Source: Pampus argenteus
Lineage: Eukaryota > Chordata > Actinopteri > Scombriformes > Stromateidae
Length of the DNA stretch: 64,000 nucleotides
Direction: 5' to 3'
Assembly: GCA_036937835.1 (NCBI GenBank)
Contig: CM072860.1
Coordinates: forward strand, 4,729,001 to 4,793,000
Under the pieces are notes generated by a model. That model saw nothing but the letters and a program-made list of their open reading frames with translations. It was not told the DNA's origin and ran no database searches. The position numbers and the translations under genes were made by a program. This document shows positions 25,829 to 38,150 of the stretch, piece after piece (position 1 is the stretch's first letter; each line of letters starts with the position of its first letter).

Positions 25829-27685
25829 TGGTGGCATTGCAACTCAACACGGCTGAGGTTGATAGGGTCATGTAGAGGAATGTGGGAATGAAATGGAACT
25901 CATTAGCGGAGAGAAAGAAGGACGACATAGACCTTTATTCATGTATGTGCTCACGCATATGACTGTGAAGATACCACAAAGTTCCTCCAAGGTCTTACAC
26001 GGCATAAAACCGTAATGCGAAACATACCGCTCGCCGTATCTGCGGATTTACGACCCAACATTCGCCATTCGTCTTTCTCCACCTTGTTAGTATTACCACC
26101 TGAGCTCCAAAGTATTGAGATAAGCAGAGCAAGGAGACGTGAGAATTAGTGAGTGGATGAGTGTGATGGATGACTCGGTGGGTAATATTCTTAGACAGAT
26201 GGATGAGAAATGAGAAAGTTGTTGGTGCTGAAAAAACAAACTGGCTAATGGTGATGATCACATCTGGATTGGGTTGATACCAGGCACTGTTTGGTTGGAG
26301 GGGAGGGGGGAGGGAGGATAAGAGAAATGCAACGACTCCTTGACAACAGCTTGAAAACTTCTGCAAAAAAAACCCCCAAAAACACACCATCAGCGTTGCA
26401 ATGCAGGGCCGCGGGGGCCACAGCGACACGGAGGATGTTTGCTATATTAGTTTGTGTGCGACAACCGTGTCTTCAGATAATACCACTAAAGTACCAAAAA
26501 GGCTCTGTAGATGCATCTTGGGAAAAAAAAAAAAGAGACAGCCACCTCACACCCAAAGCCCCCCCCTCTCCCTGCATGTCAGCAGTAAGACTTATTACAA
26601 AGGCGGCATGTGCAGATTTGCAGCACCTGAAACAATATCTGAAGACATATTTGCATATTTTAAGCTCAACGTAATGCTGTGTCGCATGCTAACGACAGCG
26701 GTCACCGCTATCCCCCCCCCATCCCCGTATTATACTTTCCTTATTGAGTTGTTATTTACGCTTGACCTGCTTTTTCATTCTGGCCGAAGAAAGAGACCAG
26801 AGACGCGGGGGTGGGAGGCAAAGTATTACGTGGGGGAATATCAGAAACTGTAGTCTTCAAAATAACTACTCTGCCATTGCCCCAAATTCATAATAATGTG
26901 GCCCGCAGATAAATAAAACACACCCAATTTTCTTTTTAGCATGAAAAATGTGGGCCAGGCGTCTGTTTTTCTTTCTTTTTTTTTTTTAGGGATTTGATTA
27001 TTGTTTTAAGCTGGAGCTGCTTCAGCTTTTAGATGAAGTGCAGCCCCCCTCCTCTATGACCTCTACCTCTCAATTTACACCGAGGGTTAAATTAGCCAGC
27101 CTGATGAGGGCCATCATTAGTGCAGCGGGGTGCTGAGCTGTGCTGCTAGCGGTTTCACTTCATTGAAACGGGGATCAACATTTGTTCAACAGAAACTAGG
27201 TATAGCACAGCGGAAAGGTTCGAGGCAAATACTGGCCATTGTGTTCTCACATCAAAGAGAGAGAGAGAGAGAAAATGGCAATGCGAGCTCAAATTAAATG
27301 GATGTTTTGTCTTTTCAGCTTCAATTTTGGCCTTGATTTTTAATGCTAGGTTATATTTATTTTTTTTCAAGCTGTTCTGTTGTGGCTGGGTGACCCAGAG
27401 AGAAAGATACAGAAAGTGAAAGAGAAAGAGAGAGAGAGAGAGACTGCATCCAAGCTCTGTTCTCGCTGAAAACCCACAAGGACGCAGGAGAGCCTATTCA
27501 TAGCGATCACAAACACACATATCGCTAACCCGACTATATGCCTCCGTATTGATCCGGCATCATAGATCCTTGATGATGCCGCTCATGATGCACAGTGCCG
27601 TTTCTTAGCACTCGTCACTATTATCTGTCAACGCTGATGTCACTTTAAATCAATAACCATCTCGGTGTCATTGACCTCCCCGTGC

Positions 27686-27727
27686 CACACACACACACAC
27701 ACACACACTCACCACCACCACCACCAC
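27686..27727. repeat. (CA)n-(CAC)n compound microsatellite
   Basis: CA array to 27708, then CAC/CCA units. Confidence 0.9.
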
Positions 27728-28156
27728 TACTAACACCAGCTCCTTCATGGAGTCAGTAAGCAGAACGGCTGCTGTCGCTGCGGAGACTGAGAGCTGTCTG
27801 GTATGTCCAAACGGAGGCTATCTTTCTGCGCTAGCTAGGGTTACTTCAATAGAAGCCATTCTTTTCCTGTAAAGTCTCCTGTTCTCTCATTTCCGTCCCT
27901 CTCTTGATTAGCAGTAGAGGGAGGGGGAGGGTTCATGTGTACAGTTAGGTGCTTTCACCTGCGCCGTGTGTAACGAGAAGGGGGCGGGGCGGGGAGTCTA
28001 TCAACGCGACACAGGATCCGTTCCATCTGCTCGCCCTGCACACTGCCGCCACTATTCTCCCACCCGCCATCCTCCTTCATCCTCGTCCTCCGCTGGCCAT
28101 CTCACTGACGATTCTTTTATTCCTAGGATACCAGCTGCTCGTAAGGTGATAGGTGA

Positions 28157-28209
28157 AACACACACACACGCACACACACACACACGCACACACACGGACA
28201 CACACACAC
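28157..28209. repeat. (CA)n with CG interruptions
   Basis: 53 bp of CA units interrupted by ACGCAC and CGGACA. Confidence 0.95.
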
Positions 28210-29017
28210 GAAAACACTCTTGCAGGTGAGGATGAATGACACACGGGCATTGTACAGTGCTGGCCAGGAGGACAGGCACAGGTGTCCAGTAATCATACCT
28301 GTTTGACCTCTCTGTACCATTTGATTAAGTTAGCAAAAAGAAAAAAAAAGATACAATTTTCAGATTTTTTTTTTTTCTGTTTAGTTAATGTCTTAACAAA
28401 GGCCTTCATTGTTGGCCATTTCACATGTAACCCGACCGCATTTCCCCCCCCTCTCTCCTTCATATTCAATGAAAGGAACAGCTCGCAGCTTAGAGAGCAC
28501 AAAAACAGGACCAAAATGAATTTACGTATCACGAATATCTTTTCTACTCCTCCTTCAATATTTTTTTTCTGCATTATTTTGACTTATCGGGGCAGAAATA
28601 CCAGAGGGAAACAAACAAGCGGGCGCTGTTAATTGAGTTTCTTCAACACTCCTGTCCCCCCTCCCCTTTAACAAAGTGCCACTGCGAGCAGACACGCCGG
28701 AGAGCTGTGACAGCGGGGACCAAAAACAACCTGACGCCATTATCAAATTTCCCCATTAGCTGCCCAAAATGGCTGCCCAGTCAACAAATGAGTAATGAGA
28801 TCTAATAGGGCTGGAGCTGAAAATGAGACCTTAAGAGCATATTGTGAATCTTGCTGGATTGTTTTATTTATTTTTTTTTTTTCTTCTTATTCAGTGGGAA
28901 TAGTGCCAAAAAGAGAAGAGAAGAAATATGGAAGGATCGAGAGAGAAACTGTACGCTAAGTGCACTCCAAGAAGTGCCTTGGAGGAGAGGACTATTTTAC
29001 ATGCGGATTAGTGTGCA

Positions 29018-29041
29018 TATCGCTGTCATCAGACAGCGATA
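29018..29041. repeat. Perfect 10-bp inverted repeat with 4-nt loop
   Basis: TATCGCTGTC and GACAGCGATA flank ATCA. Function unknown. Confidence 0.75.
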
Positions 29042-29070
29042 CGACGTCTTGATAGACTGTCTGTCTTTGA

Positions 29071-29089
29071 TGCCTTTTTAAAAAAGGCA
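29071..29089. repeat. 19-bp palindrome
   Basis: TGCCTTTTT, a central A, and AAAAAGGCA. It lies 30 bp downstream of the inverted repeat at 29018-29041. Confidence 0.7.
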
Positions 29090-29374
29090 CTGGGGCCTTA
29101 TCCCTTTCGCCTATCTTCTGTAACACACTCCTCAAACACACACACACACACACACTGATCCGGCCCCTTTAGAACTGCTGAGATGGGGAAGATTGGATTG
29201 TGAGATGTGTGCGCGTGTGTGTGTGTGTGTCACTTTTTTTTTTTTTGTGTAAAGTAGATCATATGCATTTCAAAGTCAATGCAAATCTCGAAATAGGGAC
29301 ATGTCAATATGCAAACGCGATCCAAACGAGCGCTCATCTTCTATACATTTAAACATCACACATGAATTCAAAAA

Positions 29375-29401
29375 ATATATATATATATATATATATATAT
29401 A
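29375..29401. repeat. (AT)n microsatellite
   Basis: 27 bp of pure AT. Confidence 0.95.
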
Positions 29402-29754
29402 ATCTTTTAACACTTCAGCTACTTCATTTTGCACTCCCACGTCACTCAAAATGAACAATGTCGGCTGATAAGAAAAAAAAAAAAATGCTATTAAAATTTT
29501 TGTTATGTTTTCCACTTTGGCCCCCCTGGTGAAAATAACACATGGGGATTGTCTGGGCTCAAGCCAAACACACATACATTTCAATATTAATTTGGTCATC
29601 ACCTCGGCAGCCTCCCCCAGCTTCCTAATCTCCCGCCGCATATCTTCATTATCTGAAAGTGTGCTTTCATCTTAATTCCATTTTCATCCATCAAACGTCG
29701 GGGAGGTTTGACCTTGCGTGATCTCGACAAAGATAGCGCGGCGCAGGGAAAAGG

Positions 29755-29905
29755 GGAGTGGGCGAGAGTGACGGAGACGGAGATAGGGGAGCGAAAGAAG
29801 AGAGAGAGAGAGAGAGAGAAGTTGGGAGATAAGGGACTGAGTTAAGATGATGAACGAGGATGGAGGGATGGAGGACATGACAGGGAGAGATGGGTGGTGG
29901 CGGGG
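29755..29905. repeat. Purine-rich tract
   Basis: About 150 bp rich in A and G around the (GA)n at 29799-29820. Confidence 0.8.
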
Positions 29906-30228
29906 GAGAGATTTCTTCAGTGCCAAGTTTCGAGGTCTGGCTTGTGAATCCTCACGTAGCACCAGCAGATATTAGTAACTACTATATAACGCCATCTCTT
30001 TCAGTTTCTCTCCTATCACGCCAATCTTTATTCATTCCTTCCCTCCCTCAGTCGCCTTCTTCCCATCCTCCTCCATTCTCTCTCTCTCTCCTCTCACCTT
30101 GGTTTATTTATCCTGACATTAGTGTTTAATTACTCATTTGTAATAATTGTTGTGATAATGGTTTAGATCATAATTGTTCTACGCTCCTGTTGTCAGGAAC
30201 AGGTGGTGAATGGGACTTGTAAGGGGAA

Positions 30229-30252
30229 GTGTGTGTGTGTGTGTGTGTGTGT
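30229..30252. repeat. (GT)12 microsatellite
   Basis: 24 bp of pure GT. Confidence 0.95.
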
Positions 30253-32429
30253 AAGTGATACGATCAGGACATAGACACATTTGGCATTCATGTCATTAAG
30301 GCAAAGATGCGCCACCTGCTGGTACTATCCTGATGAAATAAGGGAATGTGGGTGTTTCTAATGACACGAGGACACGCACACACACACAGAGGCACGGACA
30401 GGCACTACAAACACACACACACAAGGCGACGCACACTACTTATCCCACATGAATGATACATGCCCGCATGATCATACTCAAATAGAACGCCTCATTAGCG
30501 GATAAGCTGGATATGCTCTCTAACCTCCCCCAATCTATCTCTCTCTCCTCTCTCTTTTGCCTGTTTTGGATGGCAGCCCTGATCCCCTAAATGCAGGTTA
30601 TCTGTCATCAGTGAGTCAGGATGGTAAATAAAGAATAATTTATCAGCCTTATTAAAGCCTCTACGCTGTCTCTTTCTCTGTGCCTTATCTCAGTTTTTTT
30701 TTTTTTTATCCCCTTTTCTTTATCCCTTCTCTCGCCAAATCTGTCTATTCCTGTAGATGCTATCGCTGCATGCTTTTCTATCGGGGGGTGACATTCGTGT
30801 CTTTAGATGTAGCATTTGAACGTCTTCTAAATCTTGCATCTGTGCTTGTGTGCATGTAGCATAATAAGTGAGCTGCTGGGTCTCATATCCGTAAAAACAG
30901 CAAATGCTCAGTTCTGGCATTTGGCCGCTTTGCGCACCAAAACTCGCGGATAGTTTGATGCTATGTCATGCTTTCTGCTGACACCCGGACCTGTGTCACA
31001 ACAAGCTAACGTTAGCGCCGGCCCTCGAGCCAATCGCATCCTGACAGTAGTAGGCCGTTGGTCAGATGCGGCGCTGCCAGTGCTGTGATGGATCCCTACG
31101 CATGACACCTAGATTACCCTCCCATCTCTCTCTCTTCCTCCTCATGCCAGAAGCTGGTGACATGTGAATTGACATGACAATGCCAAAAACATGACACGCA
31201 CACATACACTGTCGACGTACACGTTGACAAGAGGCACTTGCACGCCTGAATGCGCAGAGCATGATTTTTAGATAGATGCACACATGTGATGACGTGCCAC
31301 TCGGCAGTCGGCGTACAAACATTGGATGGAGTCAGAAAAGTAGGAAATGCGATCGTTCAGGATTTGCGAGGCAGACTCTATGTAAGCAACACCGGGGTCA
31401 GGGTTTGGTTGACACTCTTTCCAAGCCTCTGCCAGCACTTGTGTCAGCACTGGCTCAAACAGTGGCAAACAGGAGAAGGCCCCCCCCATCCATTCATAAT
31501 GAGAGGATGCAACATAATTTCCCCATTGACAACCATGTATGTTGCTGCGGAAATCTACAAAAATGTACCACAGCGACAATGGAAAACAAGTCTTCCTTTA
31601 TGTGACTTATGAAGCATTCATTTATGCTTTTTTTTTTTTTTCCTATGTCATTTTTAACCTCACGCTATTGATCACATGACGCCAGGCTCGCTATGATGGT
31701 GTCCCTACTACGGCCCGTCAGAAAAGCAGAACAATCCAACAAAGGTTATTTTTCTCCGTTGCCATTCAGAGCAGGTCAGAGGTTGGGCTAAGCTTCTGAA
31801 GATGTTCAAACGCATCCCCCCAGAATAGTATCTCTGTTACACCAGTGGCCTAATCCGCCACTTGAAGAGCAATTAAAAGTTTAGCCCAGACTTTAAGAAA
31901 GTAACCATGTGTGATCTTTTTTTTTTTTTTTCTCTATTTTTTTTTTCTTCCTGCGGGTCTGCCTCTCTGGCTGCGCGCATGGGGTGCATGCTAATAGGAA
32001 AGTGCTAGCTGTGGCACTCTTCCAAAGGCATTGGGAAAAGAAAAGACTAAAGGGGGATGTGGATGAAGGGAGGAAAATGGGTGCGAGGGATGGAAGGATC
32101 CCCCTACTTTCTCATTTCCTTATAATCTATTTCTCTTCCTTTTCTTGCTCTCCTTATACTCTTTCCAACTTTTGCATCTTTTTTTTTTTTTTTTTAAACC
32201 ATTTTAATTCCCACTTCCTTTTTCCTCTTTCCAAAGTGGTTCCCAAGGCGCAAAGCTTTGAGACTAAGAATTTATCCCCACAGAGTTCCTTGGAAGGACT
32301 TTTTGTGCCTAGCAACAACTTTTTATGGCACAACCTCAACCATACAATAGCCAGAAGCATAAAGGAGTTCATGTTTTGGGGTTCCTGCTGTCTTTTTAGA
32401 TTTCATGAATGGTCTTCTCTTACTGGAGC

Positions 32430-32450
32430 ATATATATATATATATATATA
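32430..32450. repeat. (TA)n microsatellite
   Basis: 21 bp of pure TA. Confidence 0.95.
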
Positions 32451-32894
32451 TTTTTATACAGCCATTTCCTCTTGTCAAACAAATGCAATAAAGGGTCAGT
32501 AAAGACTCCCGAGAACGCCAGTGGACAAGCAAAAGGACATTCAATTGATCGGTATACTGTCAGATCATAAAACGACCACATGGTAAAACGGAAGGGTAAA
32601 GAATAAAACCTTCTCATTTCAAAGATCGACAAGAGAGTGCTAACGGTATCATCAACTCTTAACGAGACTGTGTGCCTGTAATGTCTGCACCTCCTCTAAT
32701 AAAAGTATTTTTTTTAAATGTGTTTAAAAATGTTATTACCCAGCTTTATGCCCATGTGGATTGTATGACCTTGTAACACCCCGACATAACTTTTAATGAA
32801 GGTTTGGCATAAAAATCTATTAACGTCATTCGACTATCTACTTCTGTTTCTTCATTATCTTTAAACCCACTACTGGGTGCACGGTTAAGGTATC

Positions 32895-32947
32895 TGGATG
32901 CCCTTGTATACCTGGCTTTTAGACAGTCAGGCATACAAGGGCATCCA
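32895..32947. repeat. Near-perfect 22-bp stem hairpin with 9-nt loop
   Basis: Arms at 32895-32916 and 32926-32947 pair over 22 bp with one G-T wobble and one A-C mismatch, around the loop TTTTAGACA. The inner part reads CCTTGTATACCTGGC on one side and GTCAGGCATACAAGG on the other. Pairing stops abruptly outside the arms. It could be a short microRNA-like hairpin, a MITE relic or a local inverted duplication. Confidence 0.8.
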
Positions 32948-34987
32948 TGGGGGGAAAAAAACTTTTTTTCACACTCAGCAGACAAGAACAAGAAGATAAA
33001 ACAAAAAAAAAAACACTCTTTGCATCTTTGTTGACTTTGTAGGAAAAAATCTGACACTGAACTCACAAGAGCTTCTTATCTTGGCTTTTGTTTTTCTTTC
33101 TTTCTTTCCTGCTGGAGTCTTGGGTGTTCTTTGGAAATGTTATCCCCCATTTCTTCTCTTCAACCTGCCTTTTTTTTTTAATGGGGAAAGAGTGACCTGG
33201 GAGGAATGTCTGCGGAGGAGTGAAGTTTGAAGAAAATGGAGAACATGAAGAAGTGAAGAGGAGCGCTGGAGCTTGACAGGGCCAAAGCTATCAGTCAGGC
33301 TAGAACATGATACCCAAGACTCTGCAGGCGGTTACACTAACAAAGCTGTAACCCCTTACTCTTTCTAACATTCCCACCATTTCCTTGACCCGAACTAAAA
33401 TCCTCATTGAAATACTCCCGGTCAGTCATGGGGTCAATCTACATTTGTCTTGCTTTTGACTACAGTTGCCCGGGCAGCATCAGCGTTCTGTTTGTAGCTT
33501 GTAACATAGTAATTAAGTGCAACTGAGCAGCACCCAAATAGAACCTGAACCCGTCCTGATCAGATTCCAATTGATTTCCACTCAGACGTTCACCTTGAGG
33601 GCGTTTGTCTCATTTATCACGTCGGCATCCGTGTATGTGATGATCTTTTTAACCCGCCGTACTGGAATTACACCGGAGGTTTCCATCTTCATGTGAGCTT
33701 TGCTAAAGCAAGCAATCACGATTTAGGATTTCAGCGAGTACTGTATGTTGTTTGGTCTAACTTGGCTATTTGGCACTTTATGTTTGTCTCAGGTGGCGTA
33801 TCACAGGGTCACTGTCTGATTGCCCATTAAAAATGAAACATGGCTTCTTAATTACCGACTGGCACTTTTGGCAATCAAAGCCGCGCTCATGTGTCACTCA
33901 CTTCTCTCACTCTCTCTCTCTCTCACCAAGTGTCTTTGTATTCCTCCTGTTTGACTGGCTTCTTTATCCTTCCTTCCATCTTCCTTACTCATACTTCCAT
34001 CTCTGTATCCCTCCATCTCACTCGCTTGACTGCAATAAGACACTGGCTCTGCAGTTTGTTTGCTCCCCTTGTCCCAAGTCAGACCCAGCCACAATTACTT
34101 CCTGTGGTTCACGGTAGTGGGTCACTGCCATCCGTCAAAGGTATTTACAGCTGAAATTACACACACACAGTGTTTTCCAACCAGACCCACCTTCACTGTG
34201 ACATTATCCTCCACCCTGTCCAGAGGCTCGAGTGAAGGTGGGCTTAATTTTAAAACCAGACATCCAGTGAAAACGGGTTCAAAAGACTTCCTCAGTGGAA
34301 GATGAGCAGCAACGGAGCATAAACACAGTAACTATTGTGTGTTCTCCAGCATCACATGAGCATTAAGGAGCAACATGCTGAATGGGTAGATGATTGGAAA
34401 TTTTACATTCACTGTATTAGCTTGTAGGAAGGTCCACTGAATATATTCTCAATGATGCAGAAGACCCAAACAATGTGTTACCAATTCAAGGTTCGCTGGG
34501 AGATAAAACAGTGAGGCTCAAACAGTGCTGCTGACAGTGGCTCAACCTTTAGTACGGGGAGGAGGAAATGAAAATCAAATCCAAGAGAGGTTATTGACAT
34601 GAGTGACACGGCCCTATTTTTATTGGCTTCAGCTCTGCTCAAGTCAGTCAGCCCATGTGTTTTCCCTTTAGCATCCAGGAAAAAAAAAAAAAAGGTTGGA
34701 CGAAGCTTCGGGCAGTAAGCCCAGTAAACCTGTGGCTTGTTTGCATTGTTCATTTTCTGGAATGACGGATTTGCTCAATCACCCTTGGCTGTCACAGCTG
34801 GCTTTCAATCATAGGCAACACCCCAAAAGAGGCCTCCGCTGTCAGGACCCTAAAAAGGGTTCCCAGCATCTGGTAAAGATAAAACAAACCTAGTGCTAAC
34901 TTGTAATGAAAGTCATACTTTAAAAAGCTTGGATACTCTCTGACACAGCACAGCATGAGGGTTTGGCCATGTATTTTATGCATGGGT

Positions 34988-35048
34988 ATCAGAATCAGCT
35001 TTTATTGGCCAAGTATGTTTACACGTACAAGGCATTTGACTCTGGTTT
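34988..35048 (+). mobile_element. Fragment of a common fish dispersed repeat
   Basis: The segment containing AATCAGCTTTTATTGGCCAA, then AAGTATGTTTACACGTACAA, then GCATTTGACTCTGGTT strongly resembles a very common dispersed repeat in teleost genomes (consensus roughly 'agaatcagctttattggcc' followed by 'aagtatg...acaaggaatttg'). I recall the motif but not a reliable family name. Only about 60 bp is recognisable. Confidence 0.45.
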
Positions 35049-35127
35049 CTACTTGCTCTTTGCGAAAATAAAGTGGTTCTTATTTGAAGTTAAATGGGAT
35101 TGGGGTCGAGCCATTTTATTGCCCCTG

Positions 35128-35131
<4 letters not shown>

Positions 35132-35166
<35 letters not shown>
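35132..35166. repeat. (TG)n microsatellite
   Basis: 35 bp of pure TG, starting about 85 bp after the dispersed-repeat fragment at 34988-35048. Confidence 0.95.
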
Positions 35167-35168
<2 letters not shown>

Positions 35169-36180
35169 GAGTTTCTGACTCAGTTGCCATTGGATTGATT
35201 GGCAGCTGAGTTGACCATGAGGGCAGAAGGTCGGGGTAGGAGGTAGAAGGAACGGCATCAAAAGGGCATGTACTCAGTCAGGCTTAACAAACACACGGGG
35301 TCTGAAAATGGTTGCTATCTGGTGAGAGGGGGTCAACTCAGTGCCATGTGACAGCATGGACAGATAGCGAATCACTGTTAACACCCACAGCTTGTTTTTA
35401 TTTGTCACAATGTAAAATCTCCCTCGCCGTCACTCATGCATTAAAGTATCTTCAGGGCAGCAAAACCCCAGTCGTCACCGCTGACTGCGTGTGTGCACGC
35501 GGCAGATCATTTTGTTAATTTCTCCCTGTGGTTCGGCCATGTGACGAGCCCCCAAAAATCATCCTCCCTACGAATACTTGACAGACAAAGAAAAAAAAAA
35601 GAAAAAAGAAAAAGATTAATTGTGACAACCATGGCACGTTGGACAATTAATTTTTCTTTCCCTGGCCACTAGGACACACACACACACACACCTAGACGTC
35701 CACACACAAATATAAGAGGGGAGAAAAAAAATGAGTAAGAAAGAATCTCTTTTCATTTTATTCATTTATTTAAAAGACACGGAATGAAGGGAGCGAAGGT
35801 CGCTGTGCAGACGCTGGTTGCTGCAGATTCTAATCCGAAGCCTCCGGCGATCCCTGCATGAACTCCATTTCTGGTCTGCAAACAAATTAGCTTTTTTTTT
35901 TTCTTCCCCTCACTTCTATCTGGCTTTCCCTCCAGTGAAAAATTCAGGTGAATAAAATCTATTTGTTCATTTAATGTTTTTTTTTTTCCTTCTCGTCAGC
36001 TTCTTTTCTCTCTCCCAAACTCAATTTTCCCTCGGTGTACGCTTGCTTGAGTGTTTCTTTTTTTTTTGTCACAGTCTCACCGGCAATTCATTAGGCAACA
36101 GTCGCCTAATTTGTATCATTAAAAAAACCATGTTTCCAAAAGAGTATGGCACTCCACTAAATCTGATCCAGAAAAAGTAC

Positions 36181-36199
36181 TTTTTTTTTTTTTTTTTTT
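36181..36199. repeat. Poly-T (19)
   Basis: Homopolymer. Confidence 0.95.
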
Positions 36200-37080
36200 C
36201 TCCAACCACACGCAAGCTGTGGGATTTGCTAACGTACACACCTCACGCCAAACAAGTGTTTCACAGAAACAGAGTAATAAGAAACAAACAAACAAACAAA
36301 AAAACAACCCCACAATGGTTTAATATCTTAACATCTCCTCAAGTGTTATTACACTTATAGAGAGCAGTTCTCCTTCTGGGCCCCCAATTTTAATTATGCA
36401 ACAAATGTTTGACTATCCAAGTGAAATTTGCATGAATATTTATATCAATTCATTTGTTGAGTGTTGATTGTAATTACATGGAAACATGATTTATTGCCAA
36501 GATTGCTGTGTTAGTCAGCCAGCCAGAAAAAGAGAACCGGGTGGAAATAAATAAATAAATGCAAATTTCCACACAGACACACACACACACACACATACAT
36601 ACACAGTGAAATAAAGCCCATTTCTCCCAGTGGCTTGTGGGAAATTTCATTATCAAAAAGAGAATCTTCTTCAATGTGTGCCTGGCAGAGATTCAGAGGT
36701 ACTCACAGTAGTTGTCTCGGGATGACAAAATAACATAAGATTTTCTTAGGTGACCTGTCAACACTTACGGGGAATGTTTTCTACAACTGCATGTATGGAC
36801 ACACGTTCACGCTTCATTTGTCACTCTTCTTCTAAAGATGTCTGTCTGCGTGATAAGAGCTCGAGATGATGTTTTGACTTCAGCCTCTCAAATCAAGTGA
36901 CAAGGTTAGATGGGTTATGGATAGATGTACAATCACCATGGCTAATAACAGATTTTTTTTTTATTATTATTAGGTGAGACAATGGGGGGGACAAGAGGAA
37001 GGAGAGGGAGGGAGTAAGAGAGAGTAATAGGCCTCTGTCCCGTTTAATATTCTCATGATGGAACAAGGAAACAAGAAGGA

Positions 37081-37110
37081 GGTGGTGGTGGTGGTGGTGG
37101 GGGGGGGGGG
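37081..37110. repeat. (GGT)n followed by oligo-G
   Basis: Six to seven GGT units run into about 12 G. It is a G-quadruplex candidate on the + strand. Confidence 0.9.
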
Positions 37111-38130
37111 AGTAAGAGATGAGGTCCAGCAAGGAGCAGGAGGAGAAGATACACAGCAACAGAGACGAGCTCTGACTGTGTTTGTATCTAATTAATGAAT
37201 GGCATTAGCCATTTGTTCTGCCATTTATTCTGGTAATGACAAAGCCCGGCCTTTCATTCCTTGCCTCATGCTCATTCGCCCTCTTTCACCCCCCCCCCCC
37301 CCTTCTCGGCTGCCATCACCTTTGTACAATACTCAGGGACAGGGATTGAGCGATGTAGAGGGACGAAGAGGAGTAGACATTGAGAAAGAGGTCTCAAGTT
37401 TAATGACATGCTATGTTACTGCTTACCTCACTGACACTGCTCAATAATGTGTTGGAGCAAGCTACACGTATTGACAGCTGGAGCTCATCTAGCCAAACCT
37501 TTTTGTGTGTGTGTGGGCACATGCTCACGGCTAAGCGAGTTCGCATGCACCTCTTGTTTACCTCTGCGCTTTCGCTCTGTGGCGACAAATTCAGACCTCC
37601 CGCCGAGTTGAATGCTTGTTTCTTTGTCCTCTTTTTAGTGGACAAACAAATAAGGGAGCGAGGCCGGTGCATTCTTCCCTCCTTAGTTGTGTTTAACACA
37701 CACAGGTTTAGCCGGCTGCTATGTTTGCTTGGTCCCCCGAGCTTCAAGCGAGTTTGTGAAAGACTCCCTTTGTGCAGCCTCCTTTTGAAAGTTTTCACGG
37801 TGTGAGAAAAGGAAGACCTTGTTTGTTGGTAATAAAAAAATCTTGGTTTTTTGTGATGTGAGCAGATTGTGACATCGTGGCATATAATGAAGTTTTAAGT
37901 TAGCCTTTATAGATGTGTCCTTAAACTCGAGCTAGCACCTTCGACTACTCCAAAAAAGCATAGCCTTCTTACCCTTGCCCCCTTTTTCCTAACCTATTTC
38001 TCTACCATTCTGACCTGAATCTCCTTTTTAAAATCCTGACGATCCAACTCCCTCGCTGACGTATAACAAAAAAAAAAAAAAAAAAAGACAAAAGAAAAAG
38101 TAAAACAGTCCCTTTTATAGTGACCCCCAG

Positions 38131-38150
38131 CCGTTTGGTTTCTCTTGTAG
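38131..38150 (+). other. 3' splice site (polypyrimidine tract and AG acceptor) of the protocadherin exon
   Basis: A pyrimidine-rich stretch ends in TTTCTCTTGTAG directly before the first recognisable protocadherin codon (CCG, proline). A second AG at 38129-38130 follows a CCCCC run and could compete. Branch point not assigned; TGAC-type candidates occur near 38033-38037 and 38121-38124. Confidence 0.85.

Larger units (their letters stand above)
25001..33000 (+). other. Presumed intron, block 4: no gene seen
   Basis: Noncoding. It has (GA)n at 25802-25828, 27421-27443 and 29799-29820, (CA)n at 27686-27708 and 28157-28209, and (AT)n at 29375-29401 and 32430-32450. Two short perfect inverted repeats lie at 29018-29041 and 29071-29089, and a 22-bp-stem hairpin at 32895-32947. 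Open frames of about 105 codons near 31.27-31.61 kb on both strands have no recognisable domain and overlap each other, so I do not call them. Confidence 0.75.
33001..38150 (+). other. Presumed intron, block 5, leading to the protocadherin exon
   Basis: Noncoding. It has a pyrimidine tract at 33895-34020, a recognisable fish dispersed-repeat fragment at 34988-35048, (TG)n at 35132-35166, poly-T at 36181-36199, a purine tract with (GGT)n and oligo-G at 36975-37150, and poly-A at 38068-38086 just ahead of the acceptor. The segment 33180-33890 shows nothing nameable. Confidence 0.75.

Noticed and set aside
29071..29100. Intrinsic-terminator-like palindrome with T-run
   Set aside because: Rho-independent termination is bacterial; the context is a vertebrate intron.
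31268..31612. Overlapping frames of 103-109 codons on both strands
   Set aside because: Three mutually overlapping frames in ordinary sequence with no domain and no start or splice context; consistent with chance.
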